NCBI GenBank assembly: GCA_963576785.1
Contig: OY756146.1
Span: forward strand, 1,922,001 to 1,986,000
Source of the DNA: Chlorophyllum brunneum
Lineage: Eukaryota > Basidiomycota > Agaricomycetes > Agaricales > Agaricaceae
Length of the DNA: 64,000 bases
Direction of reading: 5' to 3'
Under the pieces are notes generated by a model that was not told the origin of the DNA, ran no database searches, and worked only from the letters and a program-made list of their open reading frames with translations. Below, in pieces: positions 32,069-42,504 of the stretch. Each line of letters starts with the position of its first letter. Position 1 is the stretch's first letter. Both the position numbers and the translations under genes were made by a program.

Positions 32069-33238
32069 TTAGTTGAAGCATTTGGACTTGTAAGCAGCAT
32101 TCTTGGACATGCTGGCATGGTTCTTTCCATGGCTCTGTTGTGGGCAATTTCTGGAGAAATATCTAGCGGATTTGCATGTGAAACATTTTTGCTCGTTGTA
32201 TAACTTCTGGAGTTTGGGTGATAAGATTGCATTGAGTTGGGCTGTGGCAAGTTTTGTGGCCATGCAGGCAACTTGCTGGGTAGTTGTGTTCAAATATTCA
32301 TCATCGTCTGATGATACTTCTTTCTCAGATTCTTTTCCTTCTTTGTCAGATCCTTCTCCCATTGGGTAAAGATTATTGAGCTGCTGCTCAAGGATGTGGT
32401 CGACGTCCATGGGACCATAGCCTGGGGGGTTACTGCTTCTTTGAGTTGGCTGGTAAGGTCTTGCATAAGACATCAAACTTGATGCTTTTGGAGTGCAATA
32501 TTTCGAGCAATAGGAGGTATGTTGTACTGAGTGACAATGTCCTGTTGAGCTAAAATTCTGTTGTAGGTATGCCATTGTTGCTGCATTTCGCGTGGCTGTG
32601 TACCAAGCATTGATGTTATTTGGGGCAGGGTTCTGACTATAGACAAGCCTTTTGTAATATGGATCCAGTCCTTTAATGAAGAACGTGATTTTGGTCTCTG
32701 CATGGGTGATTCTGGCTCGGGTACACACATTCTTGAATTGCTCAACATAGACTGTGGCAGGTCGTCCATTCTGGGTGACATTAGATAGTTGGTCGATGGT
32801 GATGAGGGTATTGTTTGCTGGTAGAAACAAAGTGTCAAGTTCTGTGAGGAACTGTTCAATGGTCTGGGTGGGGCTGAAGACATTGTTGGTGGTGTGTGAA
32901 ATGGTGTAGGCTTGTTTCCATTCCCTGGCTGATTCTTCCATACTAAGGAGGGCATACATGATCTTGGACTTGTCATTTGGTAGATTGTTGGGCTGTGATG
33001 TGAAGTAGATCTGGAGGTTCTGCTTTCAGTTGGGATAGTCAAGCAGGTCACCGTAGAAAATGGTGGGCTTTGGGAGTTTGGGGTCCGGCATGTTTGATCC
33101 TGTGGGTGAGTTTGGTGGTGAGCTTGCTGGGGAGTTTGATGGGGATGATTGGTGGGTTTGTGGCTGTTGGGTTGTCCTAAGTGTAATTAGAGGTCCTGGT
33201 GTTCTGGTTGTCTGCTGGTGGGTGCTGGGAGGTACCAC
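32069..33238 (-). pseudogene. gag: B2 gag: capsid-like region and zinc knuckle
   Basis: Ser/Pro/Gln-rich N-terminus (from 33238), then FYGDLLDYPN, a TGA where B3 keeps TGG, and the capsid-like region (MYALLSMEESAREWKQAY, 32959 leftward; FIKGLDPYYKRLVYSQNP). A single Cys-rich knuckle near the C-terminus reads CFTCKSARYFSRNC; its His is replaced by Tyr, while B3 keeps GHFSRNC. The frame runs to 32069. A further low-complexity coding-like stretch lies upstream at 33888-33364. Confidence 0.8.
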
Positions 33239-33363
33239 TGGTTGGGTTGTCTAGTAGCTGGTTAACTGATAGTTGGTTGTCTGGCTGGTTTGACTTTGTT
33301 GAGCTTCCCTTTCTCTTTGTTCTCGGAGTAGCTGGAGGGCTCCAGTGAGTGGGTTTGGTGAGT

Positions 33364-33888
33364 TCAATATGTTGTCATCGGATTTGTATCGGGGCTCAAG
33401 TTCTGGTATCTGGGGTGGTAGCTCTTCAGAGTGCTCACTTCCATGTTCGGAGTGCTTAGAGTTGTCTGAGTGTTCAGACTTGGTAGAGACAGTTTCTCTG
33501 TACTGTCGGTCAGACTGCTGGGATTGCTGGGATTGCTGGGATTGCTGTGATTGCTGCCTTGAGATTGCTTGTTATGCCCAGTTGGATTGTGTGTAAGCAG
33601 GTGTCTGATAAGACTCTGAACTCTGTCTTGGGGCAGGTTCACTGGTTCTAATCCTACTAGCTGTGGTGCTAGTCAAGGATCATTCAAAGGGCTGGGAAGT
33701 GGTTGAGATGGACCATTGGATGGAGGCTGGTGGGGAATATTGAACTGGTTCTGGGTTTTTCCAGAAGGTTTATTGAGTAGGCTCAATACTGTAAGGCTCT
33801 GCAGCCTTAGATTGTGATCTAGTCCTGTAAACTGGAGGTGCAGGTGGAGTAGTCTCCTTTTGCTTTGTACAATGTCAGACTTGTTCAA
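33364..33888 (-). pseudogene. Gln/Ser/Asn/Pro-rich region upstream of B2 gag
   Basis: Two in-frame pieces (33888-33676 and 33642-33364) are separated by a TGA that looks like a lost CGA. Composition is strongly Gln, Ser, Asn and Pro, with a short 9-bp tandem array (SNPSNPSNP, near 33525-33550). A one-base shift would be needed to join it to gag at 33238. It may be an N-terminal extension of Gag or a separate leader peptide; no known domain is visible. Confidence 0.4.
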
Positions 33889-34541
33889 TCTTGACCAAGT
33901 TGCACCTTTACCTCACTGACAATTATTTGCAACTTCTTCCTATACTTCCTAGAAATACACAACAGGTTTCGAGGGCATCCTCTACTAAGTGCTCTTGCTT
34001 TTTGAGGGAATCTGTTACTGGCATAACAGTGACAAGGCATGATGTGTCTTTATGGTTGCTAGTATCATCTAGCTGACTAGACAGCAGCCACTTGGTTTAG
34101 CTTCTCTATGGATGGCTTTTCTATGGCCTAGTAGTTGTGACCTTCCATTCCTTCTGGGTCTTTTTTCAACTGGAGTACTTCTCAACAGGAATCCAGAGGC
34201 AGGATATGTAGCAGGCAAGTTTCTCTTCTTCTCAAGGAGGAAACCACAAAGTTGGTCAATAGCATACATTCTATGAGCAGGTCTTTGTGCTTAGCCCTAC
34301 TAACTTGAGGGGTACTCCAGGTACTGGCAAGTGCAGTGGGGGTCCTATGTAACTGATAGTGAGTTATGCTCCTATGTGGCAGATAGGCACTGTGTACAAC
34401 TCTTCTTAGCTTCCTATAACAGCAACAATGGCAATGATGTAGGAAGATGTTATCCTTGTTCAGTGACAGTGGCAATAATGCAGATAACACTGGAGTTCTT
34501 GTTCCTTACACTGAAATGACTCAGTGGAAGCTTTGATCTAT
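33889..34541 (-). other. B2 leader between 5' LTR and gag, no convincing gene
   Basis: About 650 bp with only short shadow frames in either direction. In element sense it begins AT then AGATCAAAGCTT, the predicted self-priming site, and otherwise holds nothing I can name. Long leaders upstream of gag usually carry packaging signals. Confidence 0.5.
34528..34539 (-). promoter_or_regulatory. Self-priming primer-binding site of B2
   Basis: Element-sense AGATCAAAGCTT, two bases from the LTR end, is complementary over 12 nt to AAGCTTTGATCT inside the LTR (antisense at 34804-34815). That LTR segment begins 35 nt after the start of TATAAATA (antisense at 34843-34850), where transcription should start. 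No tRNA-type TGG site is present. Confidence 0.6.
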
Positions 34542-35677
34542 TGTTACGGATTTGGCTACTAAGGGCAATCAAAGAGGATGCAACCTCTAGGGTATGGCCT
34601 TAATACCTATCTCAGCCAAGTAACCAGATAAACAAGCATTATCAAACTGTCATTATTTAACCAAGAAATGGAAATCCTGTTTATCTCATAGCTTTGAGTG
34701 ATAAGGGCAAGTAGAGAATAAGCAGTTAAGCAATCTTCTATTGATTGATAGCAACTGTTGACAGAAACTCTTTTTGGACAATCAAAAAGGCTATCCCTGT
34801 AAAAGATCAAAGCTTAAGCTTTGACTTCCGAACACAGTCAGCTATTTATACTAACTACTTCTTTTCTATAAATACTACAGAGTATAGATAACAAGACTGA
34901 AACAAGTTTCACAATGTGAAACTAATAGATATGAAACACATGAGGAAACACTACTAAAGATAGATGTGAAACTGATAGAGGTGAACCAACTAAACATAGA
35001 GCAAAGTGAAACTGATGAAGATGAAATGGATGAGTGCTTACTCATTCTTGGAGATCTCAGATGATGACAATAGAGATTCATCGGAGCAGCTGCAGTCACA
35101 AGACATGTAGGATGAAGTGGTAGATGGCAATGATGACAATGGTGGTGATGGAAGGATTGCATTCATAGGTTGATCAGGATCAGATAACAGGAATAACGTT
35201 AGTGTAGTTGGTTCTTCTGAGAGGTGGGACTCAGGTGACTTGACAAAGGCTCAAGTAGATCACAATAGCGGATGGAGAGAGTCATTACTGTCACTACTGG
35301 GTACAGTGGGTTCATCATCTGGTGATAGGTCGTTTGGTCACATTTTTATACAATAAATTCCATCAGCAACTTGTTGGTAAATAAGTGCTTCAAGTGCTAG
35401 ACCACAAGTGTACATGTAAGGATGGATGTACTGCATTGTTTCTTCAGTAGTAGGTCATGCTTTCCAACTGTTATTCCAGGCACCATAGAGGTTGTTCTCA
35501 ATGGTGCACAAGCAGAGTCCATTAGTATTGCATACATATAAATATGGTGCATATTTCCAAGCAAGTCAGAGTAGAGAGTCAATAATGGTGTCATTGGATC
35601 ATGGTGGCAGGACAAGTGGTATTGCTTCTGGGAACTTGTCATAACCTCTGATATAGGTTCAAGGTTCAGACATAACA
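34542..35677 (-). repeat. 5' LTR of B2
   Basis: 1136 bp, the same ends as the left LTR and visibly diverged from it by many transitions. It contains its own copy of the ORF3 U3 part (35677 to about 35040) with more stops than the left copy. On the right it meets LINE L5 ORF1 without a readable target duplication. Confidence 0.9.
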
Positions 35678-36701
35678 CTTATGATAAGGTTGTTGCCATG
35701 TATGATGCCACTTTCTCCACAGCCCAAAACCCAACAAGAAGTCCATAAACAAAATGAGTACCTTCAGGTCCATGCTTAATGGTCTCTCTTGCAAACAGGT
35801 GATCATCCCCCTTCTCTCCAGTCCTAATATTACCAACTTTGGGACCATCATTGACTCTCTCAATGTATGCCTCATAGCAGAGAAGTCCAAGGCCAGGGTT
35901 ACAGCTGCCTTGCAGAGTAAGCTGGGCCTCACAGTCTACACCTTGGAGGTCTTAACTCTGGCCGAGCTGGATGTCATTAAGACCTAGCTCAAAGAGAAGT
36001 TTGATAGTATTACCACTGGTGAGACCTTGCTTCCCAAGTCCAGGTTGTATATCAAAATTGTCAATGTACTATTTGTCACCCTCCATGGCCACACCCTCAC
36101 CTAGGATGACATGGTCTCCAGTATCAGGAGCTCAATCCACTCCAATGCCATTTAATTTGCCACTCTTCCCAGAGTGTAATGCAACTCGAGGAAATCAGAC
36201 ACATATACTATGTGGTTCGAAATTTGGGACTCCAAAGTGGGCTCCAACCTCACAAAAATTGTTGACAAGTCCCTCAATATTTATGGGAGAGTATATCAAA
36301 TCATGAGGGCCAATGCCACCCCAGGCATCCCCTTCTGCTCTAAATACTGTTGTTGGGGCCACCCTGTCCTGAAATGCTGATCCCATCTTAACGTGTGTGC
36401 ATATTGCAAAGGCCCACACTCTACCATCAAGTACCGATCATTCACCACCTGCTGCAAGGGTAATGCAAAGGCCACCCCACCCGTCACTGCCACACCAACT
36501 GGAAAACTGTGCCCCTATAAGCCCACATGTGTTAACTGTGGCAAGAATCATCTTGTATCTGATCACAACAAGTGTTCCTTCTGGAGAAAGCACTTTGATC
36601 ACAATTGGCATACCAATAAGGCCCTTGAACTTCAGGCCAACTGAGGTATTCCCCCCTCCTCTTCCCTGGCTGGTCAAAGCCAATTGTCTAGTTTGTCATG
36701 A
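35678..36701 (+). pseudogene. L5 ORF1, C-terminal part
   Basis: From KVVAMYDATFS through NITNFGTIIDSLNVCLIAEK (about 35825) to cysteine clusters (CAYCKGPHS about 36393, CVNCGKNHLVSDHNKC about 36530). Several stops (for example after DVIKT, about 35985) and at least one indel are present. It ends in a TGA (36699-36701) that overlaps the ORF2 ATG at 36698, the same ATGA arrangement as L1 and L4. Confidence 0.8.
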
Positions 36702-37690
36702 ATAGTACACCCAATGATGAAGACAGATCACCTCCCTCTTCACTGAAGGAGTTGAAGGTCTGCTCTCACAATGTAGGTAAATTGTATAAAGTGATGGAGA
36801 CAGTCCTCACATGCAGAGGTGATGTTGACCTCCTCCTCATTCAAGAACCCCTATGGTGTTATATCTGTGACATTCCATTATCAACTTCTCCTGATAGTTC
36901 CTCCCTTGTTGGTGGTCTGGTTTACCTAGACTGGATCTCCATCTCCTATCCCTTTAATCCAAGTGATGTTCTCATAATCTCAGATGGACATCACATCCAA
37001 TGTTTCTCCCAACATCCTGGACTTTGACCCTGACCCAATAGGTCTAGAGGGACAGTTTCAGTCAACCTCCAGACTCTTCCAAGAGTTATAGTTTTTGCTC
37101 ACAAACAGTTACAGAGGCTCCAACCCTCTCTTAGAAGAGGTGTCTTAGAGCACAGAGACCTCATGTGCATTTCCTTGTTTATCAAAGGTGAGGAGATACT
37201 AGTGCTAAACTCCACTATTCACTATCTCGAAGAGTAGCTCTTTGACCTCCCCCCCTTTTTTGTTATGGGAGGAGATTTCAACATCAGATCTTGTGATTGG
37301 AACCCCTCAACCAATTCATACCTGGCAAATGCAGACCAACTACAGCTCATTTTGGATGTACTCAACATGGAATGTTTCCCACCTGAGAAGGCCAGACCTA
37401 CATACTATACTACAGATCCTGCTCTTTCTGACACAGTGATAGACCTACTGCTTGTCTCTACTACCCTCCTGTGCATTCCCACCCACAGTATTCAAGCTGG
37501 AGATTGTCTTAATTTGGACTACATGCCCCTGCTAATCCACCTCCCCATTCCTCAAGCTGACATCATAATTGAGAAATTTGTCATCCTATGAGAGTCCAAC
37601 AAAGAAACCAAATTTCTGATGGACATTGTAGAGGAGATCACTAACTGGAACTGGCCCTTGGTAACTCCAGACATCCTAGAGTCATCCATT

Positions 37691-39411
37691 TTTTTTTTTT
37701 TTTTTTTTTAAATCAACAATTTATATAGCGGTGCTCGAATGCAGTCCGCATGTACATACATACAAAGGCAGAACATACAGAATATTCGGAGAAGGGAAAG
37801 TAAACTACAAGTAAACTAACCCCGCGAGACTCGTTGACATCTAGCGCGTACACTAGAGAGATGTTTGGTACCTACAATGTTCAGCGAAGAGAGAGAAGAA
37901 AAGGAATTCGGAAGGAGAGAGAGTGAGAGAGAGAAATTGATAGAAAAGAAACTATCTACTCGCAATCACAAGGGGGAACATCAAACGGTACATAGCATGT
38001 GGGCGGGTATTTACCCGGGCACCACGGGAGAGATGGAAGTTGAATGAAAACTATATAAAATAGTAGACAAGCAAGGAAAGGGGAGATAGAGAAATGAATT
38101 GGAAATCCATAACCAGGAAAGCAAAAGAAAAAAAAAAAGATAAAAGAAAAGGAATCTACGCAGGCGCAGACCCAAACCTCCTTTGGACTTGATGACGATG
38201 TAACGGTGGGATAGAACTGGCATGGATACAAGGGCGGTCAGGTTCCAGGGGGAAGCTGAACACAGAGGGGTTGCGACGCAAGAAGTTGACCAATGTCTTG
38301 ATCATGTCGACGCTGAAGTGGTGATCGAAGTTGTTACAATGATACAGGATGTGTGACTGCGTTTGCACCATTTGACTGTTGCAGTGGTGGCACAAAAGGT
38401 CCTCGTTAGGAAAGAATCATAGTCGATATTCTCCAATCAGGGCATGGCAAAGTATGGCGTGACACACTCTTGCGAAGAGCTGGGGCTGGTATCTGCATTC
38501 TCGTATCCATGGTCCGGACTTGATGTGCGATGGTAAGGCAGAGGCTCCGTTCGCTCGCACCGGGAGGTGGAGGAATGAGCTACCGCTGTAGGTTTTGAAT
38601 CCGAACATGGCCTGCCATGTATGAATGGTGCGTTCGGTGGACTTTTTGCGAAGGTAGTCGATCGAGTTCGGTACTCGGTGATTTCGACCCTGGTTGGGCC
38701 AGGCGACCATTTGAATCCAGTCGTGAGTGGCTTTTTGAATCCCGTATTTGCATTTTGACGGCATGTGGTAAAACAAAAGGCGGTGCCCGTCTACAGAGCC
38801 CCTTGAGGGGTCTCTTACCACCAGCCTTAGCCAATGGCGACGTGGAATCAACTTGAGCTAGAACCTGGCTATTTTTCCTGTACCAGGCCAACCGATGTAG
38901 GATTTAGTCCTCTCGAGCCAGGTGAGCATTCTCTGATAACCGGCGGCTTTTTTCAGCACGCCCTGGTACATCACCTGCTACGGCCCATGACTTCACCCAG
39001 GTGCTACCCCGGAGTTGCTTCCCATTCCTCAGCAGCCAGTTTGGTATGCCTTACGGCCTGGATCCCCGTGCTTAACTGTCTGAGATCTACACCTTGCAGA
39101 CACCGCTACCAGATTAGTCCTGAGGTTATTTTAAGCCAACTTAGTCAGCATCCTCAATCTGGAGATTGGGTTATGTCTACTAACTACCAGAACTATGCCG
39201 AAGCGGACCGGGAGGGGTATCCTATCTCGGCGGCTTTTTCCAGCACGCCACGAGTTGGACTGTTATCACCACATTCCCCTTCTTATAATGCCCTATCTCC
39301 AGCAGTGGCTTAGGTAATCCTCCCAAGTTAGGCCCCGGCATTAGGGCACCACCACCTTTGGCCAATATTGGACTTGGGCGATGCACACAGCTGGGTCACA
39401 CTGTGACAGTG
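37691..39411 (-). mobile_element. Composite retroposon gamma (short form, 5'-truncated)
   Basis: A 1.72-kb insertion, antisense in L5, with poly(T) at its left and a 13-15-bp target duplication (CTAGAGTCATCCATT, 37676-37690 and 39412-39426). It carries the 3' UTR, the LINE C-terminal domain, the same RNase H deletion joint as alpha (near 38788), and the 5S-like module with its best preserved flanking repeats (38940-38965, 39227-39250). It stops within the palindromic CACTGTGACAGTG region, so the tRNA-like head is missing: a typical 5' truncation by incomplete reverse transcription. Confidence 0.83.
38417..38891 (-). pseudogene. Gamma: fused head ORF and LINE C-terminal domain
   Basis: The frame 38851-38417 reads from the head (RHWLRLVVRDPSRGSVDG) over the deletion joint into HRLLFYHMPSKCKYGIQKA, WIQMVAWPNQGRNH and SHIKSGPWIRECRYQP, ending at EYRL-stop. 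The same domain continues in pieces to about 38156. It is the cleanest of the three copies across the stretch where alpha and beta have stops. Confidence 0.6.
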
Positions 39412-40678
39412 CTAGAGTCATCCATTGAGAATCTAGGGATCCTAGTTCAGAAAGCCTGAGACTGTAATACCAAGAAGGTCAAGATTACCACTAGGTCCAA
39501 GTCCTGGTGGAATAACAAATGCTTAGAAGCCCTACATATACATTGAGCCAAGCCCAAGAACAAGCAAAAGTGGAACATATTTCAAAAAACCATATGCCGC
39601 ACAAAAAAAGCATACTTTGATTGGAAAATTGAAGAAATCTCGGTAGATAACCATCATCCTTGGGACCTTATGCCCTAGACCAAAGGACATTCCCTCCCAG
39701 TGATCAAGGCTATTCAATACAATGGCAAGCCCTGTCTGACTTTGGACAAACTGTGGATGGCCTTAGACACCAGTTACAACACCGCCTACAATTGGCCAGT
39801 CAATCCCAATGTCCTTGAAGAACTTTCCCCCATCACAGAGTTGGAGGTATTGAATAGGACTTGGGTCAACTTCTCATTCTTTGAGTTGATGGAGTCACTC
39901 AAGGACACCTCGAATTCATCTGCCTCTGGCCCAGATCACATCTTGTGGTCCCATCTAAAGCAAATAGTTGCCAATCCCATATGCACCAACCTCATCCTCA
40001 ATATCAGAAATGCCTGCCTGTCCCTAGGGAGTTGGCCCAAACATTTCAAGAACTCTACTTTGGTCATCATTCCTAAACCCAATAAACCTGACTACTCCAC
40101 TCCCAAGGCATTCAGGCCAATAGTCCTACTCAACACCCTAGGAAAACTCATTGAGAAAATGTTAGCTAAATGACTGCAATTTGAAGCCATCAAATTCAAT
40201 GTTCTACACCTACACCAGCTCGGAGCAATCATGCAAAGATCTACCAAAGATACTGGTTTATTTCTCACCCACATTATTAAAGGGGCATGGACGAAGAAGA
40301 AGAAGATGAGTGTTCTGGCTTTTGACGTTACTCAATTCTTCCCTTCCCTCAATCACGGTCTTCTCACCAAAATACTACACAAACAAGGCTTCCCTCCTCA
40401 GATCACTGCCTTCTTTTCTAATTACCTCAAGGAATATTGTACCACCTATTCATGGAACCACAAATCCTTCCAACAATTTGATGTGACAGTGGGAGTAGGG
40501 CAAGGCTCTGCACTGAGTCCCATCCTATCTGCATTATACCTAGCCCCCCTCCACATATTTGATGAACAAATGAAACACAAATGAGATAGATAGGACTTTG
40601 ATGTCCTCTCCTATGTTGATGATGGCACCCTTATTGCCCAATTTCCTTCACTTGAAACAAACATTGTAATTCTCCAAG

Positions 40679-41149
40679 TGTTATGAACTATAGATAGACA
40701 GTACATTCCTATCATGTGCCCATCACATTTATCATTCCTATGTATCTATTTCATCCCTTATGGCTGTACTCTTACTGACTTGTTCTACTCGTCCCCTATG
40801 ACTCCTTTACTCTGCTCCCTTATTCTTAGCTTTTACCACTAGTATATAAAGTGTAGTAATACTTGATGTATTCCTTATACTTTACCAATCATATCATCCC
40901 TTACTCTTCTCTCTACTTCCTTGTCTTTATCCAAAGACTTGCAACCTGAGTCTCAGACTAAGGTCGTAACATTTGGTAAAGTGTCATTCGACTCACCTTG
41001 CAAGAGAGGTGCCACTATTTGTAGCTAGGCTTGGAATAATAGCCTCTGACCAGGATGACAGTATATGAGCAGCAGTAGCTCATCAAGAACACCGAGAAGA
41101 CCAAGAGCTCCAAGACCAACAGATATCCAGGGATCACCAGTAACCACCG
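40679..41149 (+). mobile_element. Chromovirus A2: 5' LTR and first codons of gag
   Basis: A 293-bp LTR (40679-40971, TGTTATGA to TCGTAACA) is followed by the A-family leader and the gag start (MSSSSSSRTPRRPRAPRPTD, about 41067), cut by the copia LTR at 41150. It inserted into LINE L5 ORF2. The rest of the element is not on the far side of the copia element, where B-family DNA is found instead. The self-priming site TTTGGTAAAGTG is intact at 40972-40983; its LTR partner has one C-to-T change. Confidence 0.88.
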
Positions 41150-41721
41150 TGTTGAAGTTTCGGACATATTCTAGAAATAGATTATGAAGTCATTATTCTA
41201 ATAATAGACTGATCCGTTACTTTCCAGTAACTTCATTCCATAGTAACTTCCTATGAGTTGCTCTGCATATGATGAGAGTCATAAGTACTTGATAGATTAT
41301 TCTACATAGTACCAATGACTAGATACTACGTTCCGCAGTACTCCGCAGGCACTACGCCGCAGTTAAAAGGAGTCATAAGGAACAATCTATGCAATGCTAG
41401 TATTTTATGTAGTATGACTCGTCTATGTTACAATATGTATATAAACCCCATGTAGCAGACCTAAGTTCTGCATCTTGTTCAATCAAACAACCTCTTCATC
41501 ATTGCCTATCTCTTTGAGTACAACACCTCAATCGATCTTATCGACTTTGACCTCTACTTAACTGACATTAACCGCTTTATCAATAATATCTGTCTATCCG
41601 AATTACCTTACTACAGGTATCAGATAGAAGCTTATTATCTCGGTGAGTAGACCCTACGTTCTCTCCCACTGTGTTTACTGCTGCCCCCAGCAAACAACTC
41701 GTTACGGTCATTTCCTCAACA
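41150..41721 (+). repeat. 5' LTR of C2
   Basis: 572 bp with ends TGTTGA/TCAACA and TATA box TATATAAA at 41438-41445. It matches 106-676 and the 3' LTR throughout. Confidence 0.93.
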
Positions 41722-41733
41722 GGTTATGGGCCC
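41722..41733 (+). promoter_or_regulatory. Copia primer-binding site for half initiator tRNA-Met
   Basis: GGTTATGGGCCC directly abuts the LTR. It is complementary to the anticodon stem-loop of eukaryotic initiator tRNA-Met (GGGCCCATAACC), the site used by Drosophila copia and Ty5, where a 5' half-tRNA is the primer. The complement is recalled from the tRNA family; the host tRNA is not in the window. Confidence 0.7.
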
Positions 41734-41880
41734 CGGTAGCCTTACCAATGGTTAAACCATTATCATCCCCTCTAACCGAGATAGGATGATAGGGCTTTAC
41801 CTGACAGAGTTATCCTTATATTTGATCATTGCTGATACGAGAATTTTCTTCTAGAAAGAAATACACTCGACGAAGATATT

Positions 41881-42504
41881 ATGTCTACTAATAATATCGT
41901 CGCTGGTTTACCTAAGCTTAATGGGCCAAAGAACTATGCGTTCTGGTCTAGAAGGCTTCAGGATGCCCTAACCCTCATTTCTGTCACTGGTTCTGACCAG
42001 TCCGGATGGACTGTGACAGACCAGAATCTCTCTCCTACCAATCCTGCCACTTTAACAGAGGAGGATAGTAGGAGAGAACAATTGAGAGGTCAGGCATTGG
42101 CTGTTATTAATGGCACCTTACCTGATTCCCTGTTACTCCATGGGCATGATGCTCCTGGATTCCTCTGGAGTGACTTGAAAACCCGCTTTGGAACACCTTC
42201 TCCTGCCGCGGTATATTCAATTCTCCAAAGAATGTTGCGAAAGCGCATTTCAGGGAATCAAGATCCAGCAATGGATCTAGCTGAATTGAGAACAATGGCT
42301 TCTCAATTAGAAACAGCTAAGGTAAAATTGCCAGAAGTTCTTGGCGTGATGATCGCTTTGAACGCATTACCACCGGATTGGAATGCTGTGGCACAAACAA
42401 CATTGGCGAATAATCGCGATGTTGTAGATATGACCTGGGAGGTAGTTCAGCAGGCTATAAATGCTGAGTGGTCAAGACGTGAAGGGTCAAGACCTAACAT
42501 CTAA
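41881..42504 (+). CDS. gag: C2 gag, capsid-like protein without zinc knuckle
   Basis: 207 codons starting MSTNNIVAGLPKLNGPKNYA, with FWSRRLQDALTLIS and WSDLKTRFGTPSPAAVYSIL: the Ty1/copia Gag pattern (DUF4219/UBN2-type). It is intact. It ends TAA at 42502-42504, before any Cys-His knuckle, and overlaps the next frame (+1) by 42-44 nt. Full copia Gags usually continue into a CCHC knuckle before protease. Here the following frame has none, so either the knuckle was lost or RNA binding is done by the basic KKKKKPKKRQGK tract downstream. The overlap resembles the Ty1 gag-pol layout, where +1 slippage joins the frames. Confidence 0.85.
   Translation: MSTNNIVAGLPKLNGPKNYAFWSRRLQDALTLISVTGSDQSGWTVTDQNLSPTNPATLTEEDSRREQLRGQALAVINGTLPDSLLLHGHDAPGFLWSDLKTRFGTPSPAAVYSILQRMLRKRISGNQDPAMDLAELRTMASQLETAKVKLPEVLGVMIALNALPPDWNAVAQTTLANNRDVVDMTWEVVQQAINAEWSRREGSRPNI

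Larger units (their letters stand above)
24896..35677 (-). mobile_element. Chromovirus B2 (Ty3/gypsy, chromodomain), minus strand, chimeric
   Basis: About 10.8 kb bounded by two same-orientation 1136-bp LTRs. Element order from the right: 5' LTR, long leader, gag, protease, RT/RNase H, integrase, chromodomain, ORF3 running into the 3' LTR. The flanks (GTAGC left, CTTAT right) do not match, and a 249-bp stretch between protease and RT is present twice (30584-30832 and 30984-31232), about 11% diverged around a 151-bp foreign piece. I infer that two B copies were joined. LINE fragment L6 (28997-about 29575) replaces a short stretch before integrase. Confidence 0.85.
35678..40678 (+). mobile_element. 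LINE copy L5, 5' and 3' truncated, carrying composite gamma
   Basis: Starts inside ORF1 at the B2 LTR edge and ends inside the ORF2 reverse transcriptase at the A2 LTR. Composite gamma split ORF2 with a target duplication (CTAGAGTCATCCATT). It is much poorer in CpG than L1, consistent with an older copy. It retains the best reverse transcriptase box in the window (SYVDDGTLIAQF, about 40610). Confidence 0.87.
36698..40678 (+). pseudogene. L5 ORF2: endonuclease and RT, split by gamma
   Basis: Endonuclease pieces (DLLLIQEPLWCYI about 36830, VMGGDFNIRS about 37262), then, past gamma, the reverse transcriptase (SASGPDHILWSHLK about 39920, KPNKPDYSTPKAFRPIVLLN about 40075, GVGQGSALSPILS about 40493, YVDDGTLI about 40612). 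Stops interrupt at about 37027, 37590, 40170 and 40582. It is cut by A2 at 40678, before the thumb, RNase H and 3' UTR. Confidence 0.83.

Noticed and set aside
33525..33565. Short 9-bp tandem repeat as a CRISPR-like or regulatory array
   Set aside because: Only a few units without spacers; it encodes the Ser-Asn-Pro repeat of the gag leader region.
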